Shown here: one piece after another, positions 14,831 through 24,430 of the stretch
Layout: each line of letters opens with the position of its first letter
Numbering within the stretch: position 1 is the stretch's first letter
Source: a virus
IMG/VR virus record: IMGVR_UViG_3300035698_010794
Location: 1-38,972 of that record
DNA: 38,972 nt
Direction: 5' to 3' (one strand)
The notes under the pieces: generated by a model
Database searches by the model: none
What the model saw: only the letters and a program-made list of their open reading frames with translations
Told to the model about the DNA's origin: nothing
Program-made: the position numbers and the translations under genes

Positions 14831-16585
14831 ATGTTTAAAATAGACAAACAATTTTTTAAGAAATATCAGAAACCAATCCTTTGGTTAGCTAATTCTTTTT
14901 TAGGAAAGTATCTTTTCCAGTTTGAGAAAATAGGACACGAATTACTGGAATGGCAGAAAATAGATAGAATAACCCCAAACTCAATTCGTTATAAAAATAA
15001 AGATAATTCCTATACCGAGCAATTCTTTGGAAGAAATGAATATGCCTTAAAGTTAGCTCCATTAGTTTGGTGGCTTCCTATTGAATTATTTGAAGAAGGA
15101 ATAAATGGAGGTAGAGGATTATTAAGACCAGCTTATCAGTTGGTTGCGTTAGCTTTAATTTTAAAATTACCTAAAGGATTGCCTTTATTAGGATTAACTA
15201 CTACCGACTTTTATCCTGACGAAGACCCTGAAAGTACAAGTGTTGACGGACAGGTACTACACGCTGGTGTTAATATAACTTGGGATGCTATACAGGGAGG
15301 AGCTGGGACAACTGCTGACCCAAGTGCAGCTGATGGTTATCCTGCTTATATTGGTGCTGGTACAACTGGATATACTCAAATAAGGCGTGGTATCTATCTA
15401 TTTGATACTTCAGATTTAGGTGCTAGTTCAACAATTAGTGGGGCTACTATGAATATCTATGGAGCAGGTAAAGATGACTCTGAAAGTATTACCCCAACAA
15501 TAAATATCTATGCTTCAAACCCTGATACTAATACAACTTTAATTGCATCTGATTATGCTACATTAGGAACAACAGCTTTTTCAACAGCCATTACTTATGC
15601 TAGTTATAATACATCTGCTTATAATGTTTTTACATTAAATGGAGATGCTGACCCTGATAGAACTCTTGGATTAGCGGCTATTTCCAAAACAAGTATTACT
15701 AAACTTGGAGCAAGAGAGGCAACTTATGACGCTACAGATACTAATCCAAACATTGAAGGAAACGATGGTAATAGTTGGTTTAAGGGTTATTTTGCCGATA
15801 ATGGCTCAAATAAACCTAAATTAGCAGTAACTTATACAGTACCTACAACTACAACAAGTACATCTTCCTCAACATCAACAACCACATCAACTTCAACATC
15901 AACATCTACATCCACAAGTACGTCTACATCAACAAGCACTTCCACAACCACCAGTACGTCTACGTCAACCTCTACATCAACAACAACAGTAACATCATCA
16001 AGTACTTCCAGTTCAACGAGTACTTCTACAACGACATTAACATCTTCCTCAAGTAGTAGTTCGTCTACCAGTACTAGCACTTCAACGAGTACATTAACCT
16101 CTAGTTCTACATCTACGAGTACTTCAACTTCCACTTCAACTTCAACTTCAACAACTACAGTAACTACATCTTCAAGCACTAGTTCAAGTACGTCTACATC
16201 CACGAGTACATCTACATCTTCAAGCACGAGTTCTAGTACCAGTACTTCAACATCAACGAGCACATCAAGTAGTACAACGAGTTCTACTTCAACCAGTACT
16301 AGCACATCTACATCATCTAGTTCTACAAGTTCAACTTCTACATCAACTTCCACAAGTTCATCATCCTCATCAACATCAACTTCTACTTCTACAACCTCAT
16401 CAACGAGCAGTAGTTCATCTACTACTTCCAGTACTTCTACATCAACATCCACTTCTACAAGTACCAGTACTTCCAGTTCTACATCTACATCATCAACAAC
16501 ATCAGCACCACCATTCATAATTCCTATTTTAGATATTAAGCCAGTTAAGCCAATTCTTGACATTAAGAGAACAAGTAGGCCATAA
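14831..16585 (+). CDS. Large virion protein with DNRLRE-like domain and mucin-like Ser/Thr tract
   Basis: The 584-residue protein has an N-terminal ~130-residue part of unknown fold (with PLVWWLPIELF and two hydrophobic patches). A beta domain at about 137-335 has DNRLRE-like signatures (RRGIYLFDTSDLG, ATMNIYG, KPKLAVTYT). Residues ~338-558 are a ~220-residue tract of nearly pure Ser/Thr, and the tail ends PPFIIPILDIKPVKPILDI. DNRLRE domains are extracellular beta-sandwich modules in other proteins. I infer a tail or head fibre with a glycosylated stalk. The gene follows the modification cassette directly. Confidence 0.7.
   Translation: MFKIDKQFFKKYQKPILWLANSFLGKYLFQFEKIGHELLEWQKIDRITPNSIRYKNKDNSYTEQFFGRNEYALKLAPLVWWLPIELFEEGINGGRGLLRPAYQLVALALILKLPKGLPLLGLTTTDFYPDEDPESTSVDGQVLHAGVNITWDAIQGGAGTTADPSAADGYPAYIGAGTTGYTQIRRGIYLFDTSDLGASSTISGATMNIYGAGKDDSESITPTINIYASNPDTNTTLIASDYATLGTTAFSTAITYASYNTSAYNVFTLNGDADPDRTLGLAAISKTSITKLGAREATYDATDTNPNIEGNDGNSWFKGYFADNGSNKPKLAVTYTVPTTTTSTSSSTSTTTSTSTSTSTSTSTSTSTSTSTTTSTSTSTSTSTTTVTSSSTSSSTSTSTTTLTSSSSSSSSTSTSTSTSTLTSSSTSTSTSTSTSTSTSTTTVTTSSSTSSSTSTSTSTSTSSSTSSSTSTSTSTSTSSSTTSSTSTSTSTSTSSSSTSSTSTSTSTSSSSSSTSTSTSTTSSTSSSSSTTSSTSTSTSTSTSTSTSSSTSTSSTTSAPPFIIPILDIKPVKPILDIKRTSRP
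15842..16503 (+). repeat. Long Ser/Thr-coding low-complexity tract
   Basis: About 660 bp of mixed Ser and Thr codons in irregular order, with only rare Val or Leu codons. The coding strand is nearly free of G. Reverse-strand frames stay open here only because of this composition. Confidence 0.9.
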
Positions 16586-16608
16586 TAAAATAATAACCAT
16601 AAACCAAA

Positions 16609-18198
16609 ATGTTATTTTTAGCGAGAAACAACGAACTAATAAAGGATAGAGAACGCACCTACTTGACAGCCCCAGTAGCAGTTGCAGGTGTTACTTTAAC
16701 GGTAAAAGCTGTTGACGGTAATGCTTGGGCTGATGACGATTACATTATTATAGGAGAAATTGGAACAGAAACTTCCGAACTTTTACAAATTAATGGTGTT
16801 GTTGCCGATGGAACTGCTCTTACAATAGACCAATCAGGAGCAGGTGGGGCAAGATATGTCCACGCTGTAGATGAACCAGTTTATAGAATAGATTACAACC
16901 AAATAGAGTTTTCAAGGTCTGCTACAGTTGCAGGAGTTAAGGCAGTTATGGAAGCTGCTAATGAAATACAACCAGATGACTTATTTACCAGATACGAAGA
17001 TATAACCAACATTACTGGTTTTGGATTTGTAAGATTTAGAAATGGGGCTACTTATTCAGAGTATTCAGACCCTATTCCTTATACAGGATACACACCTAAA
17101 TCATTAGGAAGAATTATTAAAATGGTTAGAAGACATTTAGATGAGCCAGATTTCAGAACATTAAGAGATGAAGATATTATTGAAGAAGTGAACGAAAAGC
17201 AAAGAGATATTTCTCACGAAAGATTATGGCCATTTTATGAAGACATATTTTCAGACTCTACAGTAGCCAATCAAAGGCAATATGATATTGATACTGATGT
17301 AGTTGTAGGAAAATCACATACAATGGTTGTTAAAGGAACACCAATGGCTAAAATAAACAGGAAAAGATGGAATATGCTACATTGGGATACAGCGAGAGTT
17401 GGAGACCCTACCCATCACCACATTTGGAACAATGATATATTTTTATACCCTACACCTTCAAGTGCTGCCGCTACAGATACTTTAGATGGTGCTATTACAG
17501 CCGCCGCTACAGTAATTATGTTAGAAGATAACTCAGACTTTGAAGCACAAGGAAGAGCTTTAATTAATTCTTTAGAGGTTATTTCATATACGAGTAAAGA
17601 CGTAAAGGATTCTTTAGATGGAGCTATTACTGCTGCTATTGTTACTCTAACAGTAGATAGCACTACAGGCTTTCCAGCAGTTGGAACAGTAACTATTGAT
17701 TCAGAAGATATTACATATACAGGAACTACAGCTGTTACATTTACAGGTTGTACAAGAGCAGCAAACGCTACTACAGCTGTTGCTCACGCTGATAACGCTA
17801 TTGTAACTGCTACCACCCTTAATGGTTGCAGGAGAGGATTAGAAGAAACCCTCGCCGCTATTCACGCTGACGCAGTTTGTATAGTTGAAAGAGATATTAT
17901 TTATACAGCCAACAGAGAACCTAATGAGTTAAGAGATATTATGGATGAGACTTTAATCCCAGACCCACTAACTTTAGTCTATGGAACAGCTATGGAATTA
18001 GCTTTAGGAAAACTTGGAAATGAAGCTATGCACGACAGAATGAAATCAAAGTACGACCAAGGAATGGACAGATTAAGAGATAAGTTCGGCAGAAAATCAA
18101 CTTCATCTTATTACACTATTAAAGACAAAGATGACTATGTAAGAGATGTCGGGGCGTTTAGAAATCCGAACGACCACCCTACTAATATAAATTTATAA
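16609..18198 (+). CDS. Head-tail adaptor/connector-like structural protein
   Basis: The 529-residue protein has a middle segment typical of short-tail adaptors (SLGRIIKMVRRHLDEPDF; DEDIIEEVNEKQRDISHERL; WNNDIFLYPTPSS). It also has beta modules at about residues 288-328 and 333-373 that repeat each other (DTLDGAITAA... and DSLDGAITAA..., ending EVISYTS and DITYTGT). The second has the FTGCTR ending also found in the next gene's product. The adaptor would link the portal ring to the tail. Assignment rests on pattern and position. Confidence 0.65.
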   Translation: MLFLARNNELIKDRERTYLTAPVAVAGVTLTVKAVDGNAWADDDYIIIGEIGTETSELLQINGVVADGTALTIDQSGAGGARYVHAVDEPVYRIDYNQIEFSRSATVAGVKAVMEAANEIQPDDLFTRYEDITNITGFGFVRFRNGATYSEYSDPIPYTGYTPKSLGRIIKMVRRHLDEPDFRTLRDEDIIEEVNEKQRDISHERLWPFYEDIFSDSTVANQRQYDIDTDVVVGKSHTMVVKGTPMAKINRKRWNMLHWDTARVGDPTHHHIWNNDIFLYPTPSSAAATDTLDGAITAAATVIMLEDNSDFEAQGRALINSLEVISYTSKDVKDSLDGAITAAIVTLTVDSTTGFPAVGTVTIDSEDITYTGTTAVTFTGCTRAANATTAVAHADNAIVTATTLNGCRRGLEETLAAIHADAVCIVERDIIYTANREPNELRDIMDETLIPDPLTLVYGTAMELALGKLGNEAMHDRMKSKYDQGMDRLRDKFGRKSTSSYYTIKDKDDYVRDVGAFRNPNDHPTNINL

Positions 18199-19971
18199 AT
18201 GGCAAAACTTGCAGACAAAATAATTAATGATTTAACAGGTGGATTAGTTTTAGATTCATCAGATTCAGTAATGGCTGATAATCAGTTAAAGGACTCTTTA
18301 AATCTTGATTTTGATGAGCAAGGCAAGTTAAAAAGAAGAAGAGGAATAGTACAATTTGGAGATACTCAAAGCGGAATAATAGATGAATCAGTTGTATTTA
18401 CAAGACAGACTTTAGGAAGTTCCCCAACTGTTAATCATTTGTTTATAGACAGAGCTGCTAATGGTACTCTTTATAAAGTATTTGGAAATTATACTACTTT
18501 AGAAATAACACCAGCAACAACAATAATTACCATAGCGAATATGAATGCTGATTTTACTGCTACTGGTAACCTAGAAATTAACGGAGATATAATAGCTTAC
18601 ACAGCTCAAGCAGGTGCTACTTTTACAGGATGTACTGGAATAAGAACAATACACCCAGCTTTTAGTGAAGTACATCAAATTTTAAGCATAGGAGCAACAG
18701 GAGTAAATACTACTTCTGGAGCATATTTTTCAGTTCTTAATAACTTACTTTTCATAAATGGAAGATTAAACAGTGCTACTTTTGATGGTGCTGCCGTAAC
18801 CACTGTAGATACAGATGAACCATCAGGCATATTTGCTACAAATTACAGAGATAGAATATATGTAGCAGGTGCAGGAGCTACCGATGCAGTAGGAACAAGA
18901 AATGGTCTTCCAATTAGAATTTCTTTTTGTCAGCCAGGAGACCCAACAGATTGGGGAGATTACACTACAGATTATTTTGACGTTGAAGATGATAGAGGAG
19001 AAAGTGTTACAGGACTTTCAGAGATGAATGATACTTTACTGATATTTAAAATGAATTCAATTTTCTCTTATGATGAAGTTCAATTAAGACAAAGATTATG
19101 GAATGTTGGGGCGTATAGTCATAAAGTTGTTGAAAAGATAGGGGAGTTGTTATACACTTTCTGCCCAACTGGAGTGTGGATAACTAATGGAGTATCAGCT
19201 CAAAAAATATCAGACCCAATAAGTAAGTACCTTGAAAACTTCCAACCAGAATTTGAAACAACGATAGGTAGGGTAATAACAAATTGTTTTGCAGGACAAT
19301 TCAGAAATAAGTATTTTTTATATCTTCACGATTCAACGAAACCTGAATCAAGAAAAGATGTAGTTCTTGTTTATGATACACTTAAAGGAACTTGGACAGT
19401 TCACGATACATATACAAACTTTGCTCACTTTGGTTCTTTTCAAACTTTTTTAACAGGAGAACCTTCAGAGGCTACAGCTGGTGCTACTACTTCTCAATTC
19501 GGAGAAGCATTATTCGCAGGAGATACAGGAGGAAAATACTGGAGATTATTTGAAAATACATTTCTTGATAACCAAGCTACAAGAGTAAGGAGAGGAGGAG
19601 ATATTACCCCAAACCTTATGTCAAACAGTGCTGGTCTCGCAATTCAAACAACTGCTGAAACTAAATTTTATAATATAGGAGATGAACCAACCCAATTATC
19701 AAGGGTAAGAAAAATCGCAGTACTTGTAGAACAAGGCACATTTCAAGTATCATACAGGTTAGATGTAGGAGACCATATTACAGATTGGATTTCTTTAGGA
19801 GATTTTAAAGCCACTATGACCGAGAGAAAACTTAAAGAAAACAATAATCAAGGATATAGAATAGCATTTAAAATCACTTCCAATACCTCCGACATTACAA
19901 CCATATTTAATGGTATAATATTAAAAGAAAGAGAAACATTAGAACAAACAAAGTATGGAATCAAACGATAA
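18199..19971 (+). CDS. Beta-propeller-like tail protein
   Basis: The 590-residue protein opens with a conserved segment (NDLTGGLVLDSSDSVMADNQ; LKRRRGIVQFG). It continues with repeated beta blades (YFSVLNNLLFINGRL; NYRDRIYVAGAG; LYTFCPTGVWITNG; RNKYFLYLHDS; LVYDTLKGTWTVHD). This matches the tubular nozzle or stopper proteins of short-tailed phages. A small module at ~100-145 ending FTGCTGIR is shared with the preceding protein. It starts right at the preceding stop. Confidence 0.7.
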   Translation: MAKLADKIINDLTGGLVLDSSDSVMADNQLKDSLNLDFDEQGKLKRRRGIVQFGDTQSGIIDESVVFTRQTLGSSPTVNHLFIDRAANGTLYKVFGNYTTLEITPATTIITIANMNADFTATGNLEINGDIIAYTAQAGATFTGCTGIRTIHPAFSEVHQILSIGATGVNTTSGAYFSVLNNLLFINGRLNSATFDGAAVTTVDTDEPSGIFATNYRDRIYVAGAGATDAVGTRNGLPIRISFCQPGDPTDWGDYTTDYFDVEDDRGESVTGLSEMNDTLLIFKMNSIFSYDEVQLRQRLWNVGAYSHKVVEKIGELLYTFCPTGVWITNGVSAQKISDPISKYLENFQPEFETTIGRVITNCFAGQFRNKYFLYLHDSTKPESRKDVVLVYDTLKGTWTVHDTYTNFAHFGSFQTFLTGEPSEATAGATTSQFGEALFAGDTGGKYWRLFENTFLDNQATRVRRGGDITPNLMSNSAGLAIQTTAETKFYNIGDEPTQLSRVRKIAVLVEQGTFQVSYRLDVGDHITDWISLGDFKATMTERKLKENNNQGYRIAFKITSNTSDITTIFNGIILKERETLEQTKYGIKR

Positions 19972-20683
19972 ACCAACAGAATTAAAATCAACAGGATTAA
20001 ACACATCTAGGGATGAAATGAATTTTGAACCGTTAGAGGTAGATTTTATTAATATGGTAATACGCCAAAAGCCAGGCAATCCTTTAGGGTGGTGGTTAGG
20101 AGATTATCCAGATAACTATACTGAAATAGAAAAAGATGGTACGGTAGTATTTCACGGAAATGCAACTGTATGGGATGATTTAAGAGTTCCAGTTACAACT
20201 GCTAAACCAGGAAATGTAGTTCCAGATTTCGGTGCATTTTTAGCAGCAGGAGGATTAAAAACATATTTATTTGATGGAGGAGGTAGGGCAGAAGAAATAC
20301 ACTTTATAGTTCAACTGCCACATAGTTATAAAATAGGAACAGATATAACACCACACGTTCATTGGACTCCTACTGATACTGGTGCAGGAAATGTAAGATG
20401 GAGTTTAGAATATACTTGGGTAGATATAGATGGAACATTTGGAGCTTCAACTACTATTCATACAATAGACGCAGCTTCAACAACAGCTTGGGAACATTTA
20501 AGAATAGATTTTGCAGTGATAGATGGAAGTGGAATTACTGGTATATCAAGTATGTTAGTATGCAGATTATTCAGAGATTCAGCAGACGTTGGAGATACTT
20601 ATGCTTCTGATGCTGCTTTATTAGAAATAGACTTCCATTATGAATCAGACACAGTCGGCAGTAGAACAATATTAGCAAAATAA
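19955..20683 (+). CDS. Tail fibre/receptor-binding-type protein with jelly-roll domain
   Basis: The 242-residue protein has the conserved ATVWDDLRVP turn near residue 67 and a C-terminal domain with the pattern ITPHVHWTPTDTGAGNVRW followed by LEYTWVDIDG, which I recognise from virion-surface proteins of many environmental phages. It overlaps the propeller gene by 17 nt, placing it on the tail tip. The receptor is unknown. Confidence 0.65.
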   Translation: MESNDKPTELKSTGLNTSRDEMNFEPLEVDFINMVIRQKPGNPLGWWLGDYPDNYTEIEKDGTVVFHGNATVWDDLRVPVTTAKPGNVVPDFGAFLAAGGLKTYLFDGGGRAEEIHFIVQLPHSYKIGTDITPHVHWTPTDTGAGNVRWSLEYTWVDIDGTFGASTTIHTIDAASTTAWEHLRIDFAVIDGSGITGISSMLVCRLFRDSADVGDTYASDAALLEIDFHYESDTVGSRTILAK

Positions 20684-20685
20684 TT

Positions 20686-22293
20686 ATGGCAAATAACGTA
20701 GCAACTTCAATTGTAGACTTTTTAAAAGGAAGGGGGCTAAAACCTCAAGCAGGTGAGAAGTTTCCTTTCTATGATACAAGAGGACAATTATTTAATAGAA
20801 TGGGCTTAGGTACTAATTTAGGCGAGTTTAGAGGAACAGCTGAACAAAACACAGCTCTATTACAATCTTTAAGAGGTGCAGAAAAAAGCACAGGTATTAG
20901 CATTACTTCGGAGAATCTGTTTGATGTGGCTATGGTAGGTATGGGGGGTGGAACACAAGCACCAACTCCATTACAGCAAACACCATTAGAACAACCCACA
21001 GGTCAAGCAACTACAGGAACTCAACCACTTCCAACAGAACAACCTGATTTAACACAACAACCTTCTCTAGCCCTAGACGCTAGCAGTCTATTACCTCAAG
21101 TGCCAGAAGCTGGAGATGTAGCATCACAAGCATTAGAACAAGTAACTGGTAGTGCTACCTATCCATTAGTACAAGAATCACAAGAAGCTCAAAAAGAAGC
21201 TATCAGATTAGGTTCTCAACGTCAGAAAGAATCATTTATACAACAAATTGCTTCAAAAGGATTATTCTTTTCGGGAGCAAAAACAAAAGGTTTAAAAACA
21301 ATAGAGGCAGACCAGCTATCTCAAGTATTAGGAGTAGATAGAAAGTTCGCCCTTTTAATAGCACAAGGATTAGAAACAGCCGCCCAAGATATAGTTAAGG
21401 AAGCACAGAAAGGCAGGACAGAAGCCATTAACTCTTTGGGAGCTTTAGGGTATGCAATTAACCCTCTAACAGGCAAGGTAGAAGCTACTCTTGCGGCAAA
21501 GAAAGCTGTAGTAACAGAAGAAAGATTGGCAACACAACAAGCAGAACAGGTAAGGCAATTTGATGTAACTCAAGAAAGATTGAAAGCCCAACAGGAAGTT
21601 GCCGCTGCTCAAACAGCTTTTAGCCAAGCAGTAACTCTTGACCAAAGAAGAATTGCCCAAGCTAATTTAGACATAGCACAGAAAAAATTATCATTTGAGG
21701 AACAAAAGGAACAACCAACCGACCCAACCCAAATTAAAAGCCCACAAGATTTATCCCCATTAGCAAAAGCTGTATATGATAGAACTATTAACCTAACAGA
21801 TATAACTCCAACACAGAGAGCTCAACTTGCACCAGAATTAAATGCTGTTGGATTTACTGCGGCATTAAAAGCAGAAGACCAGCAAGACCTTACGTTTATT
21901 GGAGACCAAATGGGTGATGTTATGAAAAAATGGAAAGCAGTTCCTGATAGTTGTAAAGGAAGTATACAAGGAACATTTCCTGTTGGCCCAGTTGACCCAT
22001 TTCAGTGTAGGCAGAACAAAGAGGTAAGTGCTTTTGATACATCTGTAGGATTTGTTAGTCAAACATTAGCTAGATTAGTAGAAAATGGTAGATTAACAGA
22101 CAAGGACAGAGAGTTTTATAGAGAACTTATGCCTAATAGACTTATTCAAGAGCCAAAAGCCGCACAAGCTGCAGGTGATAATATGCAACGATTATTAAGG
22201 GAAAAACTTGAAACTGATACAGGAGCAATAGAAACAGACATTATTGATGCTACACAAGCCGATGTAGATTACCTTAAAAATTTAGGATATTAA
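20686..22293 (+). CDS. Internal virion (ejection) protein, putative
   Basis: The 535-residue protein has an N-terminal region with FLKGRGLKPQAGEKFPFYDT, a Gln/Pro/Thr-rich linker (residues ~90-130) and a long helical coiled-coil part (residues ~150-350, e.g. TEERLATQQAEQVRQFDVTQ). Size, helical character and position behind the tail genes match the proteins that short-tailed phages eject with their DNA. No enzymatic domain is visible. It is followed 1 nt later by a second protein of the same type. Confidence 0.55.
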   Translation: MANNVATSIVDFLKGRGLKPQAGEKFPFYDTRGQLFNRMGLGTNLGEFRGTAEQNTALLQSLRGAEKSTGISITSENLFDVAMVGMGGGTQAPTPLQQTPLEQPTGQATTGTQPLPTEQPDLTQQPSLALDASSLLPQVPEAGDVASQALEQVTGSATYPLVQESQEAQKEAIRLGSQRQKESFIQQIASKGLFFSGAKTKGLKTIEADQLSQVLGVDRKFALLIAQGLETAAQDIVKEAQKGRTEAINSLGALGYAINPLTGKVEATLAAKKAVVTEERLATQQAEQVRQFDVTQERLKAQQEVAAAQTAFSQAVTLDQRRIAQANLDIAQKKLSFEEQKEQPTDPTQIKSPQDLSPLAKAVYDRTINLTDITPTQRAQLAPELNAVGFTAALKAEDQQDLTFIGDQMGDVMKKWKAVPDSCKGSIQGTFPVGPVDPFQCRQNKEVSAFDTSVGFVSQTLARLVENGRLTDKDREFYRELMPNRLIQEPKAAQAAGDNMQRLLREKLETDTGAIETDIIDATQADVDYLKNLGY

Positions 22294-22294
22294 T

Positions 22295-23686
22295 ATGGCA
22301 GACTTAAACAAAAACCAAATCATTCAAATACTAAACAATAGACCAGCTGGAACTACTCCAGAAGGTATTATTTCTGGATTAAGGCAAAAAGGACATACCT
22401 TAGAAGGTTATCCTACTGAAACTCAAGAAGGAACTAAAGTTCCCAAACAGCAAACATCTTTAAGTTTGACTGGTAAGTTTTTTGAAGGACTTAGTGGTGT
22501 TTTAGGTGCTGCTAAAGAAGTGGCACAAATCCCTCAAACAGTATCAACTGCTGGATTAAAAGCTGTTGGTGAAACATTAGGAGGCAGACCTGCAGGTGAA
22601 GCCTTTGGAGAAGCTGGTAGAGAAATAAGCAGAATTCCTACAGAGGTCGTTAGGGGATTTGGAGCTGGAGTAATGACACCTACTAGACAATTAGAACCAA
22701 GTAGAGTATTTGGTGAAGCTGGAATTGAACAATTAGCTCCTGGAACTCCTGGTGGGTTAGCTGTAGATATTTTTGGAGACCCTACGATGTTGATGAGTTT
22801 ACTAATAAATCAACCAGCAAGACAAGAAATCTTAGCACAATCTAAAAAAGCAAAACCTTTTCTTCAATCATTTGGAGAAGATTTCTCTAATTTTATAAAA
22901 CAAAAACCAGCTGAATTTAAAGAAGAATTTGCTAAAATCGGCAGAGAATTTAAGGATGTTATTCAAAAAGACCCAGAAGAAATAGGCAAAAAACTGGCAG
23001 GACTTAATATTAAAGGTAGCCTAGAAGAAATGGTAGGACAAATAAATAGAAGAGTGCCAAGACTTAGAAAAACATTGGACAGATTAGCAGACGAATCAAC
23101 GGATGTTATTAGAATCCAACCTATTGCCGATAAATTAGATGACTTAGCTAAGAGGTTTGACAAAATTAACAAACCCAAAACTGCTGCACAAATTAGACAA
23201 GGAGTTAATATTGTTAGAGAAAATGCTAGAGTTGATAAGTTTAACGACTTAATTCCTGTAGATGAAGCATTAACCATTAAAAGAGCTCTTGATACAGCTA
23301 GACAAACTGCAAAAGGGGCTTTGAGTGAATCTAAAAAAGTAACTGAGAATTTAATATTCAAAACAGTAGGAAATGAATTAAGAGACCAAATAAATAAAGT
23401 CCCTAAATTAGGGGATATAAATAAAGAATTAACGACATTATTAAAAGGAGTAGAAGCTGTGGCTGATGTTGCTTCCAAGAGATTTTCTGATGGTGGTAAA
23501 TTGCCAGTAGCTATCAGTAAATTCTTTCCATTTGTTAGATTAAGACCAGGTGCTTTTGCTAAAGTTAAAACAGAAGTAGGAAGTAAAATTATAGAATTAA
23601 GTAAGTCAATTGGATTATCTCCTAAAGATATTGAAGAAGCATTAAGAATAGTTTTACCTACATCAATCCAAAATCTATTTGATTAA
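22295..23686 (+). CDS. Internal virion (ejection) protein, putative
   Basis: The 463-residue protein starts with a short helical DNA-binding-like segment (KNQIIQILNNRPAGTTPEGI). It then has a Gly/Ala-rich amphipathic region (residues ~65-125, GVLGAAKEVAQIPQTVS) that could insert in membranes, and a long helical C-terminal half. It closes the forward structural operon and is followed by a terminator-like hairpin. The role is inferred from position and helical composition. Confidence 0.5.
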   Translation: MADLNKNQIIQILNNRPAGTTPEGIISGLRQKGHTLEGYPTETQEGTKVPKQQTSLSLTGKFFEGLSGVLGAAKEVAQIPQTVSTAGLKAVGETLGGRPAGEAFGEAGREISRIPTEVVRGFGAGVMTPTRQLEPSRVFGEAGIEQLAPGTPGGLAVDIFGDPTMLMSLLINQPARQEILAQSKKAKPFLQSFGEDFSNFIKQKPAEFKEEFAKIGREFKDVIQKDPEEIGKKLAGLNIKGSLEEMVGQINRRVPRLRKTLDRLADESTDVIRIQPIADKLDDLAKRFDKINKPKTAAQIRQGVNIVRENARVDKFNDLIPVDEALTIKRALDTARQTAKGALSESKKVTENLIFKTVGNELRDQINKVPKLGDINKELTTLLKGVEAVADVASKRFSDGGKLPVAISKFFPFVRLRPGAFAKVKTEVGSKIIELSKSIGLSPKDIEEALRIVLPTSIQNLFD

Positions 23687-23703
23687 AGATTCAATTTCCA
23701 AAG

Positions 23704-23731
23704 AATCACTCCCATTATATAAAGAGTGATT
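23704..23731 (+). terminator. Terminator-like hairpin between convergent operons
   Basis: AATCACTC (23704-23711) pairs perfectly with GAGTGATT (23724-23731) around a 12-nt loop. It lies between the end of the forward virion operon and the end of the reverse block. There is no long T-run on either side, so it may work inefficiently or in both directions. Confidence 0.55.
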
Positions 23732-23768
23732 GGTATTACAAGAAAGATTATTGTTATTAATAATAATA

Positions 23769-24359
23769 TCATTTCCTTTTATAATTATTTAAATAAGTGT
23801 CTGTTTTTTTATGACAACTAACACATAAAGTTCTACCATTATCTATTGCAAATCTTAATTCTGGATAATCGCAAAATGGTTTTATATGGTCAGCATTTAA
23901 CTTTCCTCCAACTTGTCCACAAAATCTGCAAGTCCATTTATCTCTTTCAAAAACTGCTTCTCGCCATAATTTATACTCAAAGCTATTCCTTATCTTAGCA
24001 TTTATTGGCGTAATTCCTCCCTTCCAACAGTGGAGTTTTTCTTTTACATTTTTAATGCCCTCACTAATCTTTTTTCTATGCTCTACTGACATCTTTTTTC
24101 CTTTCCAATATCCTTTTCTTCCTGAGTTAGCATAACTAAGTTTTTGGGCACGACTCATATTTTGCTTTGCTTCTTTTGTATGCTTTTTACCTTTTAACGC
24201 TTTAGATATATTAGGTTTCGGTTTCCCTTTTTGAACTAGGCTAATTTTCTTTTTTGACTCTTCAGTATGCTTTCTTCCTTTTCCCCATAAAGTAAAATTT
24301 GGGTGTCCTTTTTTGAATCTATATCCTGAGCCAATTGTATTACCCTTTTTGAATGGCAT
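23769..24359 (-). CDS. HNH homing endonuclease with NUMOD3-type repeats
   Basis: The start is the ATG at 24359 (MPFKKGN...), giving 196 residues; the longer frame would begin inside the leader pseudoknot. Residues ~25-95 hold NUMOD3-like DNA-binding repeats (GRKHTEESKKKIS, GKKHTKEAKQNMS, GKKMSVEHRKKIS). The C-terminal HNH has WKGGITPINAKIRNS, CRFCGQVGGKLNADHI and LCVSCHKKTD with four Zn-binding cysteines. Such free-standing nucleases spread by cutting DNA that lacks them. The gene has its own promoter and RNA leader and sits behind the last glycosyltransferase gene. Confidence 0.9.
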   Translation of the reverse strand: MPFKKGNTIGSGYRFKKGHPNFTLWGKGRKHTEESKKKISLVQKGKPKPNISKALKGKKHTKEAKQNMSRAQKLSYANSGRKGYWKGKKMSVEHRKKISEGIKNVKEKLHCWKGGITPINAKIRNSFEYKLWREAVFERDKWTCRFCGQVGGKLNADHIKPFCDYPELRFAIDNGRTLCVSCHKKTDTYLNNYKRK

Positions 24360-24373
24360 AACTTTAAAATTAA

Positions 24374-24422
24374 ACGCCCCCAACTGACAGGCAGGGAGCG
24401 TTGTATAAAAAAGACCCGTCAG
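24374..24422 (-). ncRNA. H-type pseudoknot leader of an HNH gene (copy 1)
   Basis: On the reverse strand CTGACGGG (24415-24422) pairs with CCTGTCAG (24384-24391). ACGCTCCC (24394-24401), in the loop of that stem, pairs with GGGGGCGT (24374-24381). Both stems are 8 bp with one G-U each. The loop TCTTTTTTATACA is identical to copy 2 at 32295-32343, while the stems differ by compensatory changes. The transcript from the adjoining promoter would begin right at the pseudoknot. Confidence 0.75.
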
Positions 24423-24430
24423 CTATTTTA

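Noticed and set aside
15832-16563. Long reverse-strand open frame opposite the Ser/Thr tract (and a similar one at 10166-10387)
   Set aside because: Its Val/Asp/Glu-only composition is just the complement of Ser/Thr codons; no start signal or homology.
20398-20610. Alternative frame inside the receptor-binding-type gene
   Set aside because: Biased Tyr/Arg/Trp composition typical of an out-of-frame shadow.
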